Source: Hirudo medicinalis (taxonomy: Eukaryota; Annelida; Clitellata; Hirudinida; Hirudinidae). From it: a stretch of 60,673 nt of DNA. Shown here piece after piece: positions 11,761 through 24,960 of this stretch. Within the stretch, counting starts at the first letter, position 1. Every line of letters starts with the position of its first letter. The stretch is from positions 12,538 through 73,210 of the forward strand of contig MPNW01000653.1 of NCBI GenBank assembly GCA_011800805.1. The letters run 5' to 3'. Under the pieces are notes generated by a model. The model ran no database searches, was not told where the DNA came from, and saw only the letters and a list, made by a program, of their open reading frames with translations. Both the position numbers and the translations under genes were made by a program.

Positions 11761-14108
11761 TGCCATCTGCATTAATTTTTAATTTTGTTTTCTATCAAAC
11801 AGTCCCAAGAAGTTGCACATGGTGAGGGATCACCTGATGGACTCACAACTCACACTGGCAGGATGGCTGCTCACCATGAAGACATCATCATCTTCATCAC
11901 ACCTGACCTCGTCAACATCATCACACCATCTCTCATCATCATCATTGTCGTCGTCACTGTTGGACAAGATCATCGAGTTTGTTGAGAGTTGCGTGGAGTG
12001 CGGATCCATCGACAGTTGCAACAAGTGTTGTCAGGTGTTGAGGCTGCTGTTGCGAGAGGTGGGCTTCTGTTGTTGTTGTTTCTGTTGTTGTTGTTGTTGT
12101 TATTGATGTTTAGGATTTATTTGTATATTATTGTAAGAATATTGTTTTAATTTGACAGTTCTTATCGTTGGTACTGATGCCTCCTCATAACTAATAAGTT
12201 ATTATAATTCATTCGACATGTAATCATTCCCTGGTTATGACCATTACCGTCATCTCTATCGCAATTCCTGTCATCGCAATCAAGACTTCTTCGATGCTGC
12301 TGCTGATGGTGACGCATCTTCATCGAATCAACCGACCTTCGTTCATTCCAGATCGACAGGTCGAGAGCAGGTGAGTTGATCGCCACCACCTGGAAAAAGA
12401 TCATGGAACTCTCGAAGAAGAGCCACTTCCTGGACTGTTTCCGGTCGTTCGTGTCGTCTGCTTTCCAGTTGGAACTGATGGACATGAATGACAGCGACCC
12501 TTTCGATGAGGGACAGCAACTTCTTGTCTCCGCCGTAGTTGGTGTAAGTACCCGAGTGATGGGGGAGATGGGGGTGGTTGTGATGATGAAAGTGGGGAGA
12601 AAGATGATGGTGATGATGTTTCGATATGACAGTATGGTGTGATGGTGAGAGTGATAGTCATGTTGATATCACTATGGAAATTTCAGCCAACAGACTTCTC
12701 ATTACAACAACAATAATAATAATAATAAATTTTATTTTTATTTATTTATATTTTATTATTAATAATTTGTTAATCATTCAACCATTAAACCATGTTGACC
12801 ACCACCACCATCACCACTTACTCACTACAGATTGCATCTGAAATTCTTGCACTGAGTGAGGAGCGGCCGCAATTGCTGAACATCATCATCGAAAACATCT
12901 GCGACCAGTTGGGGGGTGAAAGAGACCGGGTGGTGAGGCTGGTGCCCCTCATCCCCTTCATATCCAGGGCTCTTGTCTTTGGACCCCTGCAAGACAGGGC
13001 AGGCAGGTAGTTGATTGATTTGTGGTCGTTGTTGATCAATTGATTGATCGATTGATTGATTGATTGATTGATTGATTTGCAGATGACAATGTTATTACTT
13101 TGCTGTCGCATCAACGATGACCACTGCACATGATGATGCCTTATAATTATACAACTTGTGAACTATTGTTGTTGTTGTTGTTATTATTATTATTATTATT
13201 ATTCAAATGGTTTTGTATGTTTCTGAGGAGGTGAATTTTGCTTTTGTCTTCAGATTCAGAGAGGACCTCATCGACAGGTACGAACGTGATTGGCCAGGAC
13301 GCGAAAGGTGCGATCGGCAGTTGCTTCACAAATTTGTTTCTCCTAAATTTCGTAATTAAGTTTCCAGACATTTTAGTGACAATTAAATCATGAATAATCG
13401 AGTAATAACATCCCATTTTAAATTTAATCGCAGCAAATTCATAACAGAAGATCGGCCTGCACGGCTGACCCTGCTGCGTTTCCTGCTCACCCTTCGGCCG
13501 GTCGGTCACGAGCAGTCCCTCTTCGGCTTCTCCCTGTTGGACGAGCTTCTGGCAAACTACCGGGAGACCCTGACCGGGTCGTCGCGTTGCTATGGAAATT
13601 CGATGCTCCACCGTTTCAAGCACAGGATGATGGTCGCCATGTTCACACTGGAAAAGTTTCTCATGGTAGAATTTTTTATGTCGAGTTGTCGTCATTTTGA
13701 ATCCTTGTGGCTGAGGACTTCGGGGTTTTAGGCAGTCAGACAATCTTCTTGTTTTAATTTTTTTTAGGTGGTCACTGATGTCATGTTGTTTTATTTTTTG
13801 TGCATTTTAAGTCATTCAATGTTGATGGATGGATAAAGATCGTGCCGTCACTGAATGTCATGCGACCTTTACTCAGGTCAAGAAGGGTCAGGTCATTAAG
13901 TTCCTCCTGGAGGTGCCCTCGGTCGAGAACCAGCCTTCGGTGAGGTTCCTGTCGTCGTGGATGCTGATCAGGGTCGTCGGGGACTCGGAGTCCAAGTACT
14001 TCCAGTCGCTCATCAGGCTAGTGGAGGAGGTCGGTTGTTTGACGTTGAACTCGATGTTTGGAGTTGTTTTTAATTAATGTCGTCGATGATGTTTTGTCGT
14101 TCATGTTG

Positions 14109-14147
<39 letters not shown>

Positions 14148-17100
14148 GTTATTATATTCATACATGTTGATTGTATTTTTTTTATTTTAAATATTATTTG
14201 GTTATTATTATAATTATGTTATTACATTATGTTACTATAATTATGCTATTATATTTATAAATGTTAACTGTTTACTTTATAATTTGTTTTATTTTGCTCT
14301 TTGGGTTGTATTTCGTATGTTTTGTTGGCCGAGATGCTTTGTTGCTACTTGTCGGATGGTGTAAGCAGATTCCTTATATTTATTTTCCGAGATAATGAAT
14401 TTGAGTATTATTGTTACAATTATTTTTATTATTATTGTTATTATTATTGTTATTATTATTATTGTTGTTATTATTATTGTTGTTATAACTTGTGGTCAGA
14501 AATCATGTCAATAGTCATGAGCAGCTTGCAGTAACTGTTATAATTTGTTTAACCAATAACTGATTGCTAAATTTTATTACAATTAGTCTCATCAACATAT
14601 TCAAATTTGCCAATAAAAATAACCTTAACCCCATTCCAGTCGGACAAGATGAAGAAACCATCCATGGCGACTTCAATGTTCCATGTCATCAGCCACGTCA
14701 TTGCCAGGTCGATAAGGACGGGTGGAGTGGCCAGACAGCCTCCAACTGTTTGTTGTCGTTTGATTGTTTTTGATTTGTTGTTTGTGGCAGTTGTGCGTGC
14801 AGGTGCCCATAGATAAGTTGATTCTCGATGGCCAAGTTGGATCCACGTGATAATCTAACCTATCGAATGTGATGTTAATATCAATAATTGCAACCACAAA
14901 AAGTAATATTATGATCTACTTCGGCATAGAGTGATGTGCTGCCGACATTTGAAATGAAAACAATTTAGGAAATTTCACATTAATTATTAAATTCAATTTA
15001 ATCATAAATGCCTTTACGTTTGTGTAAATGCAGGCAATATCTTACACCACCTGTCGATGATTGTCCTTAATTCCGTCAGGTCCAGAAATACTTGGATGTC
15101 TTGCTCACCTGGAGTACAATGCCTCAGAGTTCGACCAGGATTTCGTCCCAGGCAGCCATCTTGTTTCTGGCAGAATGCATTCGTTCGAGCGACGGAACGA
15201 GGGATGAGGTGAGGAAAATCGAAGGTCGCAATGAGTCATCACCGTGCTGTTCCCTCTTCAACCTCAGCAACTTTCTGACAAAACACAGGTAAACTGGTTG
15301 TTTGCTGATTGTTTAATCATTCAACTTTTAGTAACTGTATTACTTTTATTATTATTAATAATATTATTATTGTCATTACTTTTATAATAATAATTATTAT
15401 TATTAATTATATTATATATTAATATATTAATTATATTATATATTAATTATTACTATTATTAATTTCCACTGTCTAATTAAATTGTTAGTAATCACACATA
15501 ATAATATTATTTGTATGTGTCAAAGGTCCACATACAGACACGCTTTCCAGCTCCTTGACAGTGTTTACTACAAGTTTGATCCGTTTCTCGACACATCAAT
15601 GGAGGTGATTGTCAATTTTTAAGAACATATTTCGTAAGAGATGATGTTGATGGATTAGATTTAATGTCTTACATAATAATAGTTGTTGATTAAATAATAA
15701 TAATAATAATAGCAATGTAATAGATCAGTAATATCTTACATATTAAAACACATCTTATTATAAAGTACAAATTTCATTTATATCTCAAATCCCAGGCAAT
15801 CGCTCATTTTGTACCTCTCTTGACCGGCCTTTCCTCGGACGAATGTCTCGAAGTTCGACACTTCGACCAGAACGTCGAGGGTTCAATTCCCAGCACATTG
15901 TCGGACGAAAGAAGGTCGGTTTGGGAGAAGTGTCTGCTTCCAGGAAACTTATGGAAGGATAGCTCTGCAGACAGCAACACTAATAACAACAGCAAGAACT
16001 GTAGTAGTAACTTAGTCACAGGCAATTCGCTTGTATCATCTGATATGGCCAAGATCAGCCTCTCCGACAATGTGCAGAAGAAGATCACTCCATGGAGAGA
16101 TTCGCTCCTCTCGGCCGGAAGGGTAGAGGGAAGTTCTGGATGCCTTTCTGATGGAGATGGGGGACTCATCCTGGTGGCATCGCTGGTTGACAGAATTCCA
16201 AACTTAGGAGGTGAGCCAAAATATGTTAGTAATAATGACATTAATGATAATAGCAATAATAATAATAATAAAGTATTATTGTAACACCTGGCAGGTCTTT
16301 GTCGTACCTGCGAAATATTCGGGGTCAGCAAGATGGTGGTCAACAGTTCAAAGGTCATCAGCGATGTGAACTTCGAGAAGCTCAGCGTCACCGCCCACAA
16401 ATGGGTCGATATTGAGGAGGTATTCTGGTTTCATTAATTAATCAGCTAATCAATTATTTATTAGTATTTTATTATTATTGTTGTTGTTGGCATCATAATT
16501 ATTATTATTACCATTATTATTATTATTATTATTAAGTATTAACTTAATTATTTTTTCATAAATTATTTAAAAAATAAATCCAGAAGCAGCATGTTAACAA
16601 CTAGTGCCAATGATTTTTTTATATTTCTGAATTAAATTGAATTAGTGGTTTTAATCATCCGACTAAGGTTCCTGTCAGGGGCTTGTCCTCCTACTTGTCC
16701 GGTCTGACCAGAGAGGGCTACACCATCATCGCCCTGGAGCAGACCTCAAAAAGCATTCCCCTGCAGAAATATAAGTTTCCCAAGAAGTGTGCTGTGGTTC
16801 TTGGGTGAGTGAGTGGGGATTTCAAGTTGTTTTCCTGCATTTAAGAAATTATCCGATAATTGCACAAGAATTTAAAATCTAAAAAGTGAGATTTCACTTA
16901 ACAGAAATTATAATACAATCACAAGTTATTATCTGGTATTTGATGTAATTTTTAATTTTGCGCATATCTTCAAATCTGTTAATAATCATAATAATAATAA
17001 CAACAATAACAACAACAACAACAATTTCCACAGAAACGAAAGGTCGGGGATCCCAGTAGAGGTCATCCAGTTAATGGGGGTTTGTCTTGAGATCCCCCAG

Positions 17101-17199
17101 CATGGGGTCATCCGTTCCCTCAACGTGCATGTGAGTGGGGCCCTCCTCTTGTGGGAGTACTTCAAGCAGACGAGCCTCCAAGAGATGGCAGACGAATGA
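6548..17199 (+). CDS. TARBP1: TARBP1, probable tRNA guanosine-2'-O-methyltransferase
   Basis: A 25-exon model of 4908 nt (about 1635 aa; human TARBP1 is of similar length): 6548-7624, 7833-7905, 8198-8352, 8737-8789, 8986-9122, 9273-9411, 9529-9625, 9701-9902, 9975-10226, 10573-10688, 10938-11099, 11356-11528, 11803-12058, 12352-12543, 12831-13006, 13254-13277, 13434-13665, 13877-14029, 14640-14747, 15080-15288, 15526-15604, 15796-16210, 16295-16419, 16668-16804, 17034-17199. Every junction keeps phase. The N-terminal ~1350 residues look alpha-helical/HEAT-like. The C-terminus has the three SpoU/TrmH motifs: [13 protein letters not shown] (~1490), LGNERSGIP (~1579) and [19 protein letters not shown] (~1597). 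The family 2'-O-methylates a guanosine in tRNA using SAM. A Ser/His-rich insert in exon 13 reads through a TCA/TCG microsatellite. The 24-nt exon and the exon ends at 14747 and 15288 are the least certain. Confidence 0.9.
8835..8935 (+). repeat. Dispersed repeat with CTATATAAATGG core
   Basis: The second copy of the family seen at 2290-2412: TGCTATATAAATGGCTGGG followed by TGATTGTAATGCCTTTCGCA. It lies in a TARBP1 intron between exons 4 and 5. Confidence 0.5.
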
Positions 17200-18563
17200 T
17201 CGTCACGCTATAATTACGTTGTTCCCTATGGGGGGGGTATCAGGAGTTCAAAAGTTTGAATGATTCAGGATCGAATTTATCTTTGGAATATTTATTAAAC
17301 GTGTTTTTTACTTTGTTCTGTCTCCTTTTACTGCCAGAAAGCTGGCTTTGTTGTTTTTATAAATTGTAATTATTGTTGTAATTAACATAAATAATGTTTA
17401 GCAGAAAAATTGAACTCAAAAGAGGAAGTTGATGCCGACAGAAATTATAACCCATCATCTGCAACATGAGACTATTATAAAATGTATTGATTATTTACAA
17501 CAATGAGTGCTTGGCTAAGGAATGTTGCTGTAGGTCGTGTCGTGTTTTGAAGATCCTCTCGCGAATTCCTGACCCTAATTGAGCGAACTTCAAAAATTCA
17601 GCACAAAGCAGAATTTTAGTTTTCTCCGCTTCTTAGGGCTGGAGAACTTGAAGATGTGATCCAGATCCGGTCAAAGTTGATCACGAATTGGATGTTGGCA
17701 CGCTTTGGTCGAACCTTGAGTTCCTTGACCTCGTATGTTTTTAGTGTCTTTCGAGGTTATCAGCTCCCTATCAGTGTGTTTTTATCGTCCGTATGGATGT
17801 TTTGACAAAAAGTCTGGCTTCTTGCCAACTCACAGGCAGCGATTTCTGGTACATAACGCCATCCCTAATCTACATAACTATCACCCTATCCCTACCTCAT
17901 GACCCTGGAAATCTAGGAGTGATAAAAGTTGCTGCCCGTGATATGCCTGCTAACTTTACTTCTCCACTACCACCTTTGTCTTTGGTGTCTCTTATGATAA
18001 GTTAATGGCCACTTGACTATTTACAATTTTACCAGCTAGGCGTCGTGACTGACAGTTACACACAAAAAAAGTTAGAAACAGCCTGGAGAGGAATTATATT
18101 TTGAAGAATCCAACGAGTTTGAAAAAGTTTTCAAAATATGAAAAATTACAAAATAAATGTCTTTGGAAGCGATTAGCATTAGTATTAGTTAGTGCGCGAA
18201 TTACACGTTCAGAACTTGTATCACATTATCATTATGTCATTATCATAAGGCAGCAAAATCAGTCATGAATTATTATTTATTTTTTTGTTTAAAAACGTGT
18301 GAAATATCAGCCTCTAAAATGAGGAATTAAAAATGAGGGTAAAAAGCCCACGATTCAATACTGATCTGAAGATAATTATGGAAGTCGTAATTATGAATAT
18401 ATGAAACGTTATAATTAAAAATATGAACAGTTGTAATTACTGATCTGAAGCAATTCAAAAACATGCTTGAGTCACATCATGAAGGATGCAAGGATATAAA
18501 ATAGACATCCTTTGTGGGGAGGGATCAACCCTAACCCCACATAACAGGGCCCTAAAGTTCACT
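17200..18563. other. Convergent intergenic region, TARBP1 and coiled-coil gene
   Basis: The 3' ends of two genes face each other here. A 70-codon frame at 17793-18005 has no recognisable motif or splice support and is not called. No repeat family is evident. Confidence 0.35.
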
Positions 18564-21330
18564 TCAGGCCCTTTGAACTCTGGTGGGGTGCCCTCTGTGA
18601 AGATACTCCACTGTTTTGTCAAAGACATACACCTTTCTGGGTCTTGCCTTTATCTGGAACAGAGAGTTCTTTCTCCTGGAGAGCAGTTGACATTTCTTTT
18701 CTGGGGGTCGCCTGTGGCTCGGACGATCCCCACAGCAATTTCGGTGCTGGTCCTGATTCGACTGGGAAGCCAAATCAGTAGATTTCTTCAGTTTAATGTC
18801 TTTGGTTATGTTCAAGATGCTAAAGCTGTCAACCATGATGTCATCTTTGGATTCATTAACAACTTCGTTGTTTGTCTTGATGAACTTGATGGTGTTGCTG
18901 CTGCTGTCAGTAATGGAGCCGGTGCCTGATGAAAGGCAGTCTTCCTCTGTTCCTTCAGTGTCGTCCATGAAGAGATGAGGGGTTTTTGGATAGCCAGCAT
19001 CTCTGGAAAGAATTGAATTCATCTTCTGGTTGTCATCTTGTGTCGAGTCAGAATTGACATTTGCATCCCATCTGTTCCAGACATCCTCACTGACTCCATC
19101 TGCCGAGGTTCCTACGCTCCTGCCGAGATCAGAAGTGACTTCATCTGAGGTCTTGAGGGAAGTCAGAGGACCTCCATACGAAACCCCAATTGTCGGGGAA
19201 ATGAGTCCTTGCTTGGATTTTGGGCTTGGAATGTGCTTTTTGTCTTTTTCAGTTGCTTTTGGAGTCGAGATTTGATCGACTTCAGAGTCCAAAGAAAAGT
19301 TCAGGGACTGGAGGGTCTCACAGTTTGAACTCGAAAGGTCAACTCTGACCTTTTTTCTGATTGACTGGCTTTTTGGAAGACCCAAATGATTGACACTTGG
19401 CTCTGGTTTGTTCACTCTCATACCATTCCCTTCTGGATGGTGATGATGGTGATTGACATTGCCCAGTTTCTTTGTCACAGACTAACGAATTTTATGAAAT
19501 TGATAATTATTTATAAAACGTTAAATACAAATTTTAATTTATCCATCTTTTTTCAAAGAGCAAATCATCATCATTCTCCTAGCAATGACACGAGCTATGG
19601 TTGAAAATTTCAAATGGCATTCAGTTGAGTGTAAATCTCATTAATAAATCATTACACTTAATTAATGAATACATAATTACCTTAAAGTCCAACTTCAATT
19701 GTGCCAGTCTCTCCAGTTCGGTCCTCAATTTTTCTTGGAGAAGTTTCAGCTCCACCTCCTCCTGTCTTGATTCCAACTTGCACTGCTCGGTCAGTTCCGA
19801 GATCCGGATCCCGTGCATCTGGATGTGGAGTAAAAGACATTCGCACGTGAGGCAGACGATGTTCGAAATCTAATGAATGTGAATATTTAAGCATGCATGC
19901 AAGCTCGACAGTCACATGCAAATTAGCATCAAACCAGCCAGCCTGCCATCCATCGAACCCAAAATATCTGAGATGTAGTAATCTTCTTGCTTGTGTTATA
20001 TTATTTTTTAGCCCAATGTCGTCAATAATTAATCGGGTCTTAATCAGGACATCCGAGGTTCGATCGGAGCGACCGTGAGGGTCCGTGGATAACTGGTGAG
20101 CCGATTTCAGACCCGTTGACCGACACGAGTCATGAATAATAAATATGACAGCGATGGTTGTAATTAATGGTTCTTGATGTTAGCACTTATCTTGCGAATC
20201 CCCCGACAGGGTGACGACCGGCACGACTCGACGAACGCACGAATAAATGGGAATAAAAATGCGTCGAGCACTTTATAAAACAACCGTTGTTAAATGTAAT
20301 TAACATTAATTAAGTAAATTCCTAGTTTTAAGAAATAAACCTAGATTATAATACATATTACAATTAATTAAATGGGCAAGTAATATTATATTAAAACAAA
20401 TCTTAATTAAATAGAATCATAATGATTTCTTAATTGAAATGTGTAGGATACTCAGCAGAGATCAACTGCTTCGATAATCTTTAGAATGTGGTATTAACTG
20501 GAGTGGTGGAGGATTATTCCAGGAGAAACATTGAACCAAATGTGTTCTCCAAAAACCCAATGAACTTAATGACCTTAGGTGATTTTCAGAATAAACAGAA
20601 GAACTTAAAAAACTTCTGATAACCCTCAAAAGGGTCTTCAACTTTGTTCGAAGCTCGAGTGGTGGTCGATCAAAAGTGTTCCGTCAAGTTGAAAATAATT
20701 TTTTCCCGCAACTTTGTCATTTGGATTCATTTTTATGATGGTTTATTTTTAAGCAAGAGGACTTCAACAATTATGCCAACTTCTATTTGTTCTGCCAGGT
20801 TGTTCGCCTTCTTCCTGGAAGTGCCGAGTTTCTCCGTCAAAGTTAACATGGACTCGGTTTTCTTTTCCCTCTCGAGGAGTTCCTTGCACCGACTCAGTTG
20901 ATTGTTGCAAGAAAATATCTCGGCATCCACTTCGCCTTGATACATCTGTTCCTCATAAAACTCCTGCCTCAAACTGCTCAGGGCATTTTTCATTGATTTG
21001 ATTTCATCACGATGCTCTTTCATCAGGACTGCATATGGTTCCCCTTTGAAAGATAAAAACTAAGATGAATAAATTTTCACTGGATGGAATCTTGTGTAAT
21101 TAATATATGAAACAAAATTTATGCTCCTAATTAGATGCAATCCTACCCTCTCCTTGATACTCTCTCAAAAGTCTGTTCATGAGATGTTTCTCTTTCATCA
21201 AAAGTCTGTTTTTGTCCTTCAAATCTTTGAGACTCACGAGCAACTCCCTTCTCTGGTTCTTCAGTCTGTTGATCTCTTTCCGTCCGGCGGAATAAATTCT
21301 TTTAGGCACTTCGCTGAACGCTTTCGACAT
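18564..21330 (-). CDS. Lebercilin-like coiled-coil protein
   Basis: Four exons on the minus strand: 21330-21147, 21043-20781, 19869-19681, 19481-18564 (517 codons), GT-AG with matching phases. The N-terminal ~210 residues are a Lys/Arg/Glu/Leu-rich coiled coil. The opening (KRIYSAGRKEINRLKNQRRE) resembles the start of the lebercilin (LCA5) domain, where RIxSARxxKIxELKN is typical. The last exon, 306 codons, is Ser/Thr/Lys/Asp-rich, probably disordered, with a short His run near its start and a basic end. Lebercilin-family proteins act at the ciliary base and axoneme. The X-box upstream supports a ciliary role. It could instead be another coiled-coil protein; the gene is well supported, the family less so. 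Confidence 0.6.
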
Positions 21331-21441
21331 TTTTTAAAAAGTTAATTATAAATTAAAACAAAACGCAAACGTCTTAAACAAAGAGGCCGCGGCGTGATCA
21401 GCGACATGCCGACGTCCACACACCCAAGTGACTTGTCTCCA

Positions 21442-21455
21442 GTTGTCATGGCAAT
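21442..21455 (-). promoter_or_regulatory. RFX X-box motif
   Basis: On the minus strand this reads ATTGCCATGACAAC, matching the RFX consensus RYYNYY-AT-RRNRAC at every fixed position. It lies 112-125 bases upstream of the ATG of the lebercilin-like gene, in the same orientation. RFX factors drive ciliary genes through X-boxes close upstream of the start. A chance match somewhere in a window this size is expected, so position is the main argument. Confidence 0.55.
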
Positions 21456-22220
21456 TTACGCAGTCTACTTTTCGTTTTATATTCTTTTCCAGTTAAAACA
21501 TCTGCGTGCAAGCGAGTTGATTAAAAACTTGTTTTTGATTAATTAAAAAAACCTGATTTATTTGTGTTTCTGGCAGATGAATTTTTAATGTGGCGTTATG
21601 TCATACAGAGTTTGAATCAATTTATTAAATTTTTCCACATCCGCAAGTGATGGAACCCAGCGTCAATTTTCTTTATAAAGCGATTTGTTTGTTAAAATCG
21701 TGAGTGAAGATTTTAGAAATAATTCAAAGGACATGCGAAGGAAAAATTAAATTTAATTAATTGCTCGGGCAACTGAAAGCTAGCGTGTGGGCTTCTAAAT
21801 CATTCGTATAAAAGCTTACTAAAGGCTTCGGGAGCCGAAGTTTTTTTTATCTTGGTGCTCGTCGCTGCGGCAATCTTTTTTTTCTGCCGGAATAATTTAT
21901 GATTTTTTTTTGTTTTGTCTTTAAAACTTGAACCAGATTCGCTTTACTTTTACTCGAAAATAACTCGTCCGTGTGAGTTTGTGTGCATGTGCCGGCTGTA
22001 GGTTGGTGTTTATTTTACATGGATCGCTCGGAGACCTATCTGCGTCGAGAGTATAGCGATGGAAAATTATTTATAAAATTTTTTTATTCCTTACATCTGC
22101 GCTTTATAAGAGGATAGACTTTCTGCGTAGTCGAGACATTGCAGTTTCTTAAATTACGTACATTCGGGACTCGGAAAGAAGAGATTTCAAAGTTTTAACA
22201 TCGGAGGATATTTTAGAAAC

Positions 22221-22607
22221 ATGATTCTCGGGATTAAACCGAACTTGCTGGTTCTAGGCTTGCTGCTAGTTTGCGTCCGAGAAGTCGTAAGTGTCTTTGA
22301 ACTAGATCTTTTGTGTATGCTTCGTTAATGTGATAGGCCAGAATGTGTTTATTTGTGGTTCTTTGTTTATTTTTTATTATTAACTATGTTCAGAAAGCAG
22401 TTTTAAGAAATCATTGACGAACATTTCTCGTTGTTCACAGCCAATTAACAGCAATTGGCAGAGATTATGTTGGAAATAGCTTTGGATTTTGTGTTATTAA
22501 AATTGCACAGCAATCAGATGGACAGCGACTTTAAAATTTCTTTTGAATACAATTGGCAGATACCTTTGTCCATTATCAGACCTCGTCTGAGCAGCATCAA
22601 CTGGGAT
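22221..22607 (+). CDS. Putative 5' exons of a secreted or membrane protein
   Basis: Exon 22221-22286 encodes a signal peptide (core NLLVLGLLLVC), ending at GTC|GTAAGT. Acceptor TTAACAG leads to exon 22452-22607, open for 52 codons in phase 0 (contains KISFEYNWQIPLSIIRPRL) and ending GAT|GTAAGA. I do not recognise the domain and could not find the next exon in the microsatellite-rich DNA downstream. The first recognisable same-strand exons of a membrane protein are those of the syndecan-like gene at 39229. That exon needs a phase-1 donor while this pair ends in phase 0, so at least one exon would be missing if they belong together. Confidence 0.4.
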
Positions 22608-24102
22608 GTAAGAAGTCTTGCTTCCTTTAATTATGAACTTAATTATGCTGAATTACAGTCATATTTTTATGTCCTCTTTGTGTTCTATCATCATTAATTA
22701 CTAACAACATTGTAATTATGATTACTATAATAAGCTTAATTTTCAGCTATGGTGGTCCCTATCATAACTAACTATCATCATCATCATCATCACCACAATC
22801 ATCATCATCATCATCATCATACTTCTTTGTTGGTAGTAATTGTTTCCAGCATAAAATTTAATGACTTTATTTTTGAGGTCAATCATCATCATCATCATCG
22901 TCATTGTCGTAATTCACTTTGAGATGTTTACATTAGACCGCCCTGTATGAGGCGTACATTATATTATTATTATTTTTTAATAACCACAATTATCAAATTA
23001 TTGTCTTTTTTTTTTATTTTAAATGAATTTATTCCAACGTGCATTTGATTTGTTGTGGTTTGAAATCGTCGATAATTTCTTTTTAGTCATTGTAAACTTC
23101 CCTTTCATGATTACACGAATATTTAGTCGACCATCATCATCGTCATCATCATAATCATCATCATCATCATAGCAATCAGCATAATCATAGTCATCAACAT
23201 CATCATAATCATCGTCATCAACATGACATTAATTGGTCCTTGTAATTAACTACGAGAGATCATTAACGAATTTATAATCATCATCATCACCACCACCATC
23301 AAATCACCAAATGTTTTGAAGTCTTGAACAGTTATTGATGGCCACACACGGTACACATTGTTCTTCCGACCTGGTCAATCTGCGGTCAGTGGGCCGTGAC
23401 TGATTTGCATAAATTAAAATTCACAACGCTTATAAACTTCATTCATAAGTAAGGTCACGAATGAATGAAGCTGGCCGGAGTTGTTGTTGATGATGACGAC
23501 GATGATGATGATGACGACGACGATGATGATGATGATGATGAGGAGGAGGATACAACACGAACCACAAAAGCAGACAAAGATCATAACCATAATCATCTCT
23601 GAGGTTGGAATGAATCACCACTGGAGATGTAAATAATGAAATTAGGCGCTCATTCAATCTACATTTGCAGATGGATGGTGCGATGATAATGATGATGACG
23701 ATGACGGTGACTACGACGATGGTTATAATGGATGGATGGATGGATGGATGTACGGCTGTCCGCTTGACGTTGGGTGCAAGATTTCTCTCTTCTCAGCTTC
23801 ACTGGCCCTCTCTCGAAGAACACCAATCATCTTTATCATCGTCGTCGTCGTCGTCATCGTCATCATCATCACCGCCGTCATCATTACCACTGTCGTCGTC
23901 ATCATCATCATCATCAATGTCGACATCCTGTCGAGAAACGAGAGAGCTTCGAACGTCAACATTGGAATTTTCGCGTCGGGTTTGGTCGATAGCACGTGCT
24001 TCCCCTCAAAACTGGGTCAACCCGCCCGATTGAGTGGTGGCATGTTGGTGTTGATGATGATGATGATGCTGATGATGACGCTGATGATGGTGATGATGAT
24101 GT

Positions 24103-24134
<32 letters not shown>

Positions 24135-24960
24135 ATGGTGACGCTCGTGCTGATGACGATGGCGGGAGAGATGGTGGATGGTTGTTGCGAATCGTACATT
24201 TCTAACGCACGTAATTTTCCTGGAAGTCCCCTGTTGAACGATTTTCTTCTTCAAACAATCTAACTTGTTTCGACCTGGCTGACTTGCCTCTCCCCCAAGC
24301 CACCAGCTCTCTGACCCCAGTAGAAATCCGGTCAGCCCCCACAAGAAGAACCTATAAACGGATTTGTTGATTGGCTCATCCTTAACGTTAGCTCGGGAGA
24401 CCACGATGGGTGTCCTACTTTCACGCGATTGGTCGGCCGGCTCTGTTTGCGCAACTGTGTCTTCCTTAATGAGTCCATCAAGACTCAATACTCGTTGAAC
24501 TGTGAACTCTTGACATCTGGGTCAGGTCGCCGTGCTACTCGGGGTTGAGGATCGGAGTGAAGTGCTCGTCCTTATGCCGGTCGTTGGAGTGATGATGATG
24601 GTGGTGGTGATGATGATATTGATGGTAATAGTGGTGGTGGTGATGACGACGATGATGATAATGGTAGTGGTGACGATAGTGATGAGGACGGGTGATGATG
24701 ACAATGATGACGACGACGACGACGATGATGAGGATGAGGATGATGATGGCGGTTATATTAGTGATGATAACGATGATGATGATGATGATGATGATGACGA
24801 CGACGACGATTATGACGATGACGATGATCTTGGTGATGATGACGATGATGATGACGATGGTGACAATCATTACGATGCTGAGCAGATTATCTTATTCTTA
24901 ACAATGAACGACAGTTATCATGAACATGATGCACGATGAGGCTATTTTTATACTCCCCAG
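22608..24960. repeat. Microsatellite-rich DNA, (ATC)n then (GAT)n
   Basis: Dense (ATC/ATCATCATT)n at 22770-23310 is followed by (GAT/GAC)n arrays at 23480-24160 and 24585-24870, separated by short unique islands. The island at 23740-23830 is open in several frames with both Asp-rich and Cys-containing readings, but no frame could be validated. Long Asp, Met, His or Ser frames here are by-products of the trinucleotide repeats. Confidence 0.7.

Noticed and set aside
17793..18005. 70-codon frame between TARBP1 and the coiled-coil gene
   Set aside because: No features beyond an open frame; it lies in a convergent 3' region.
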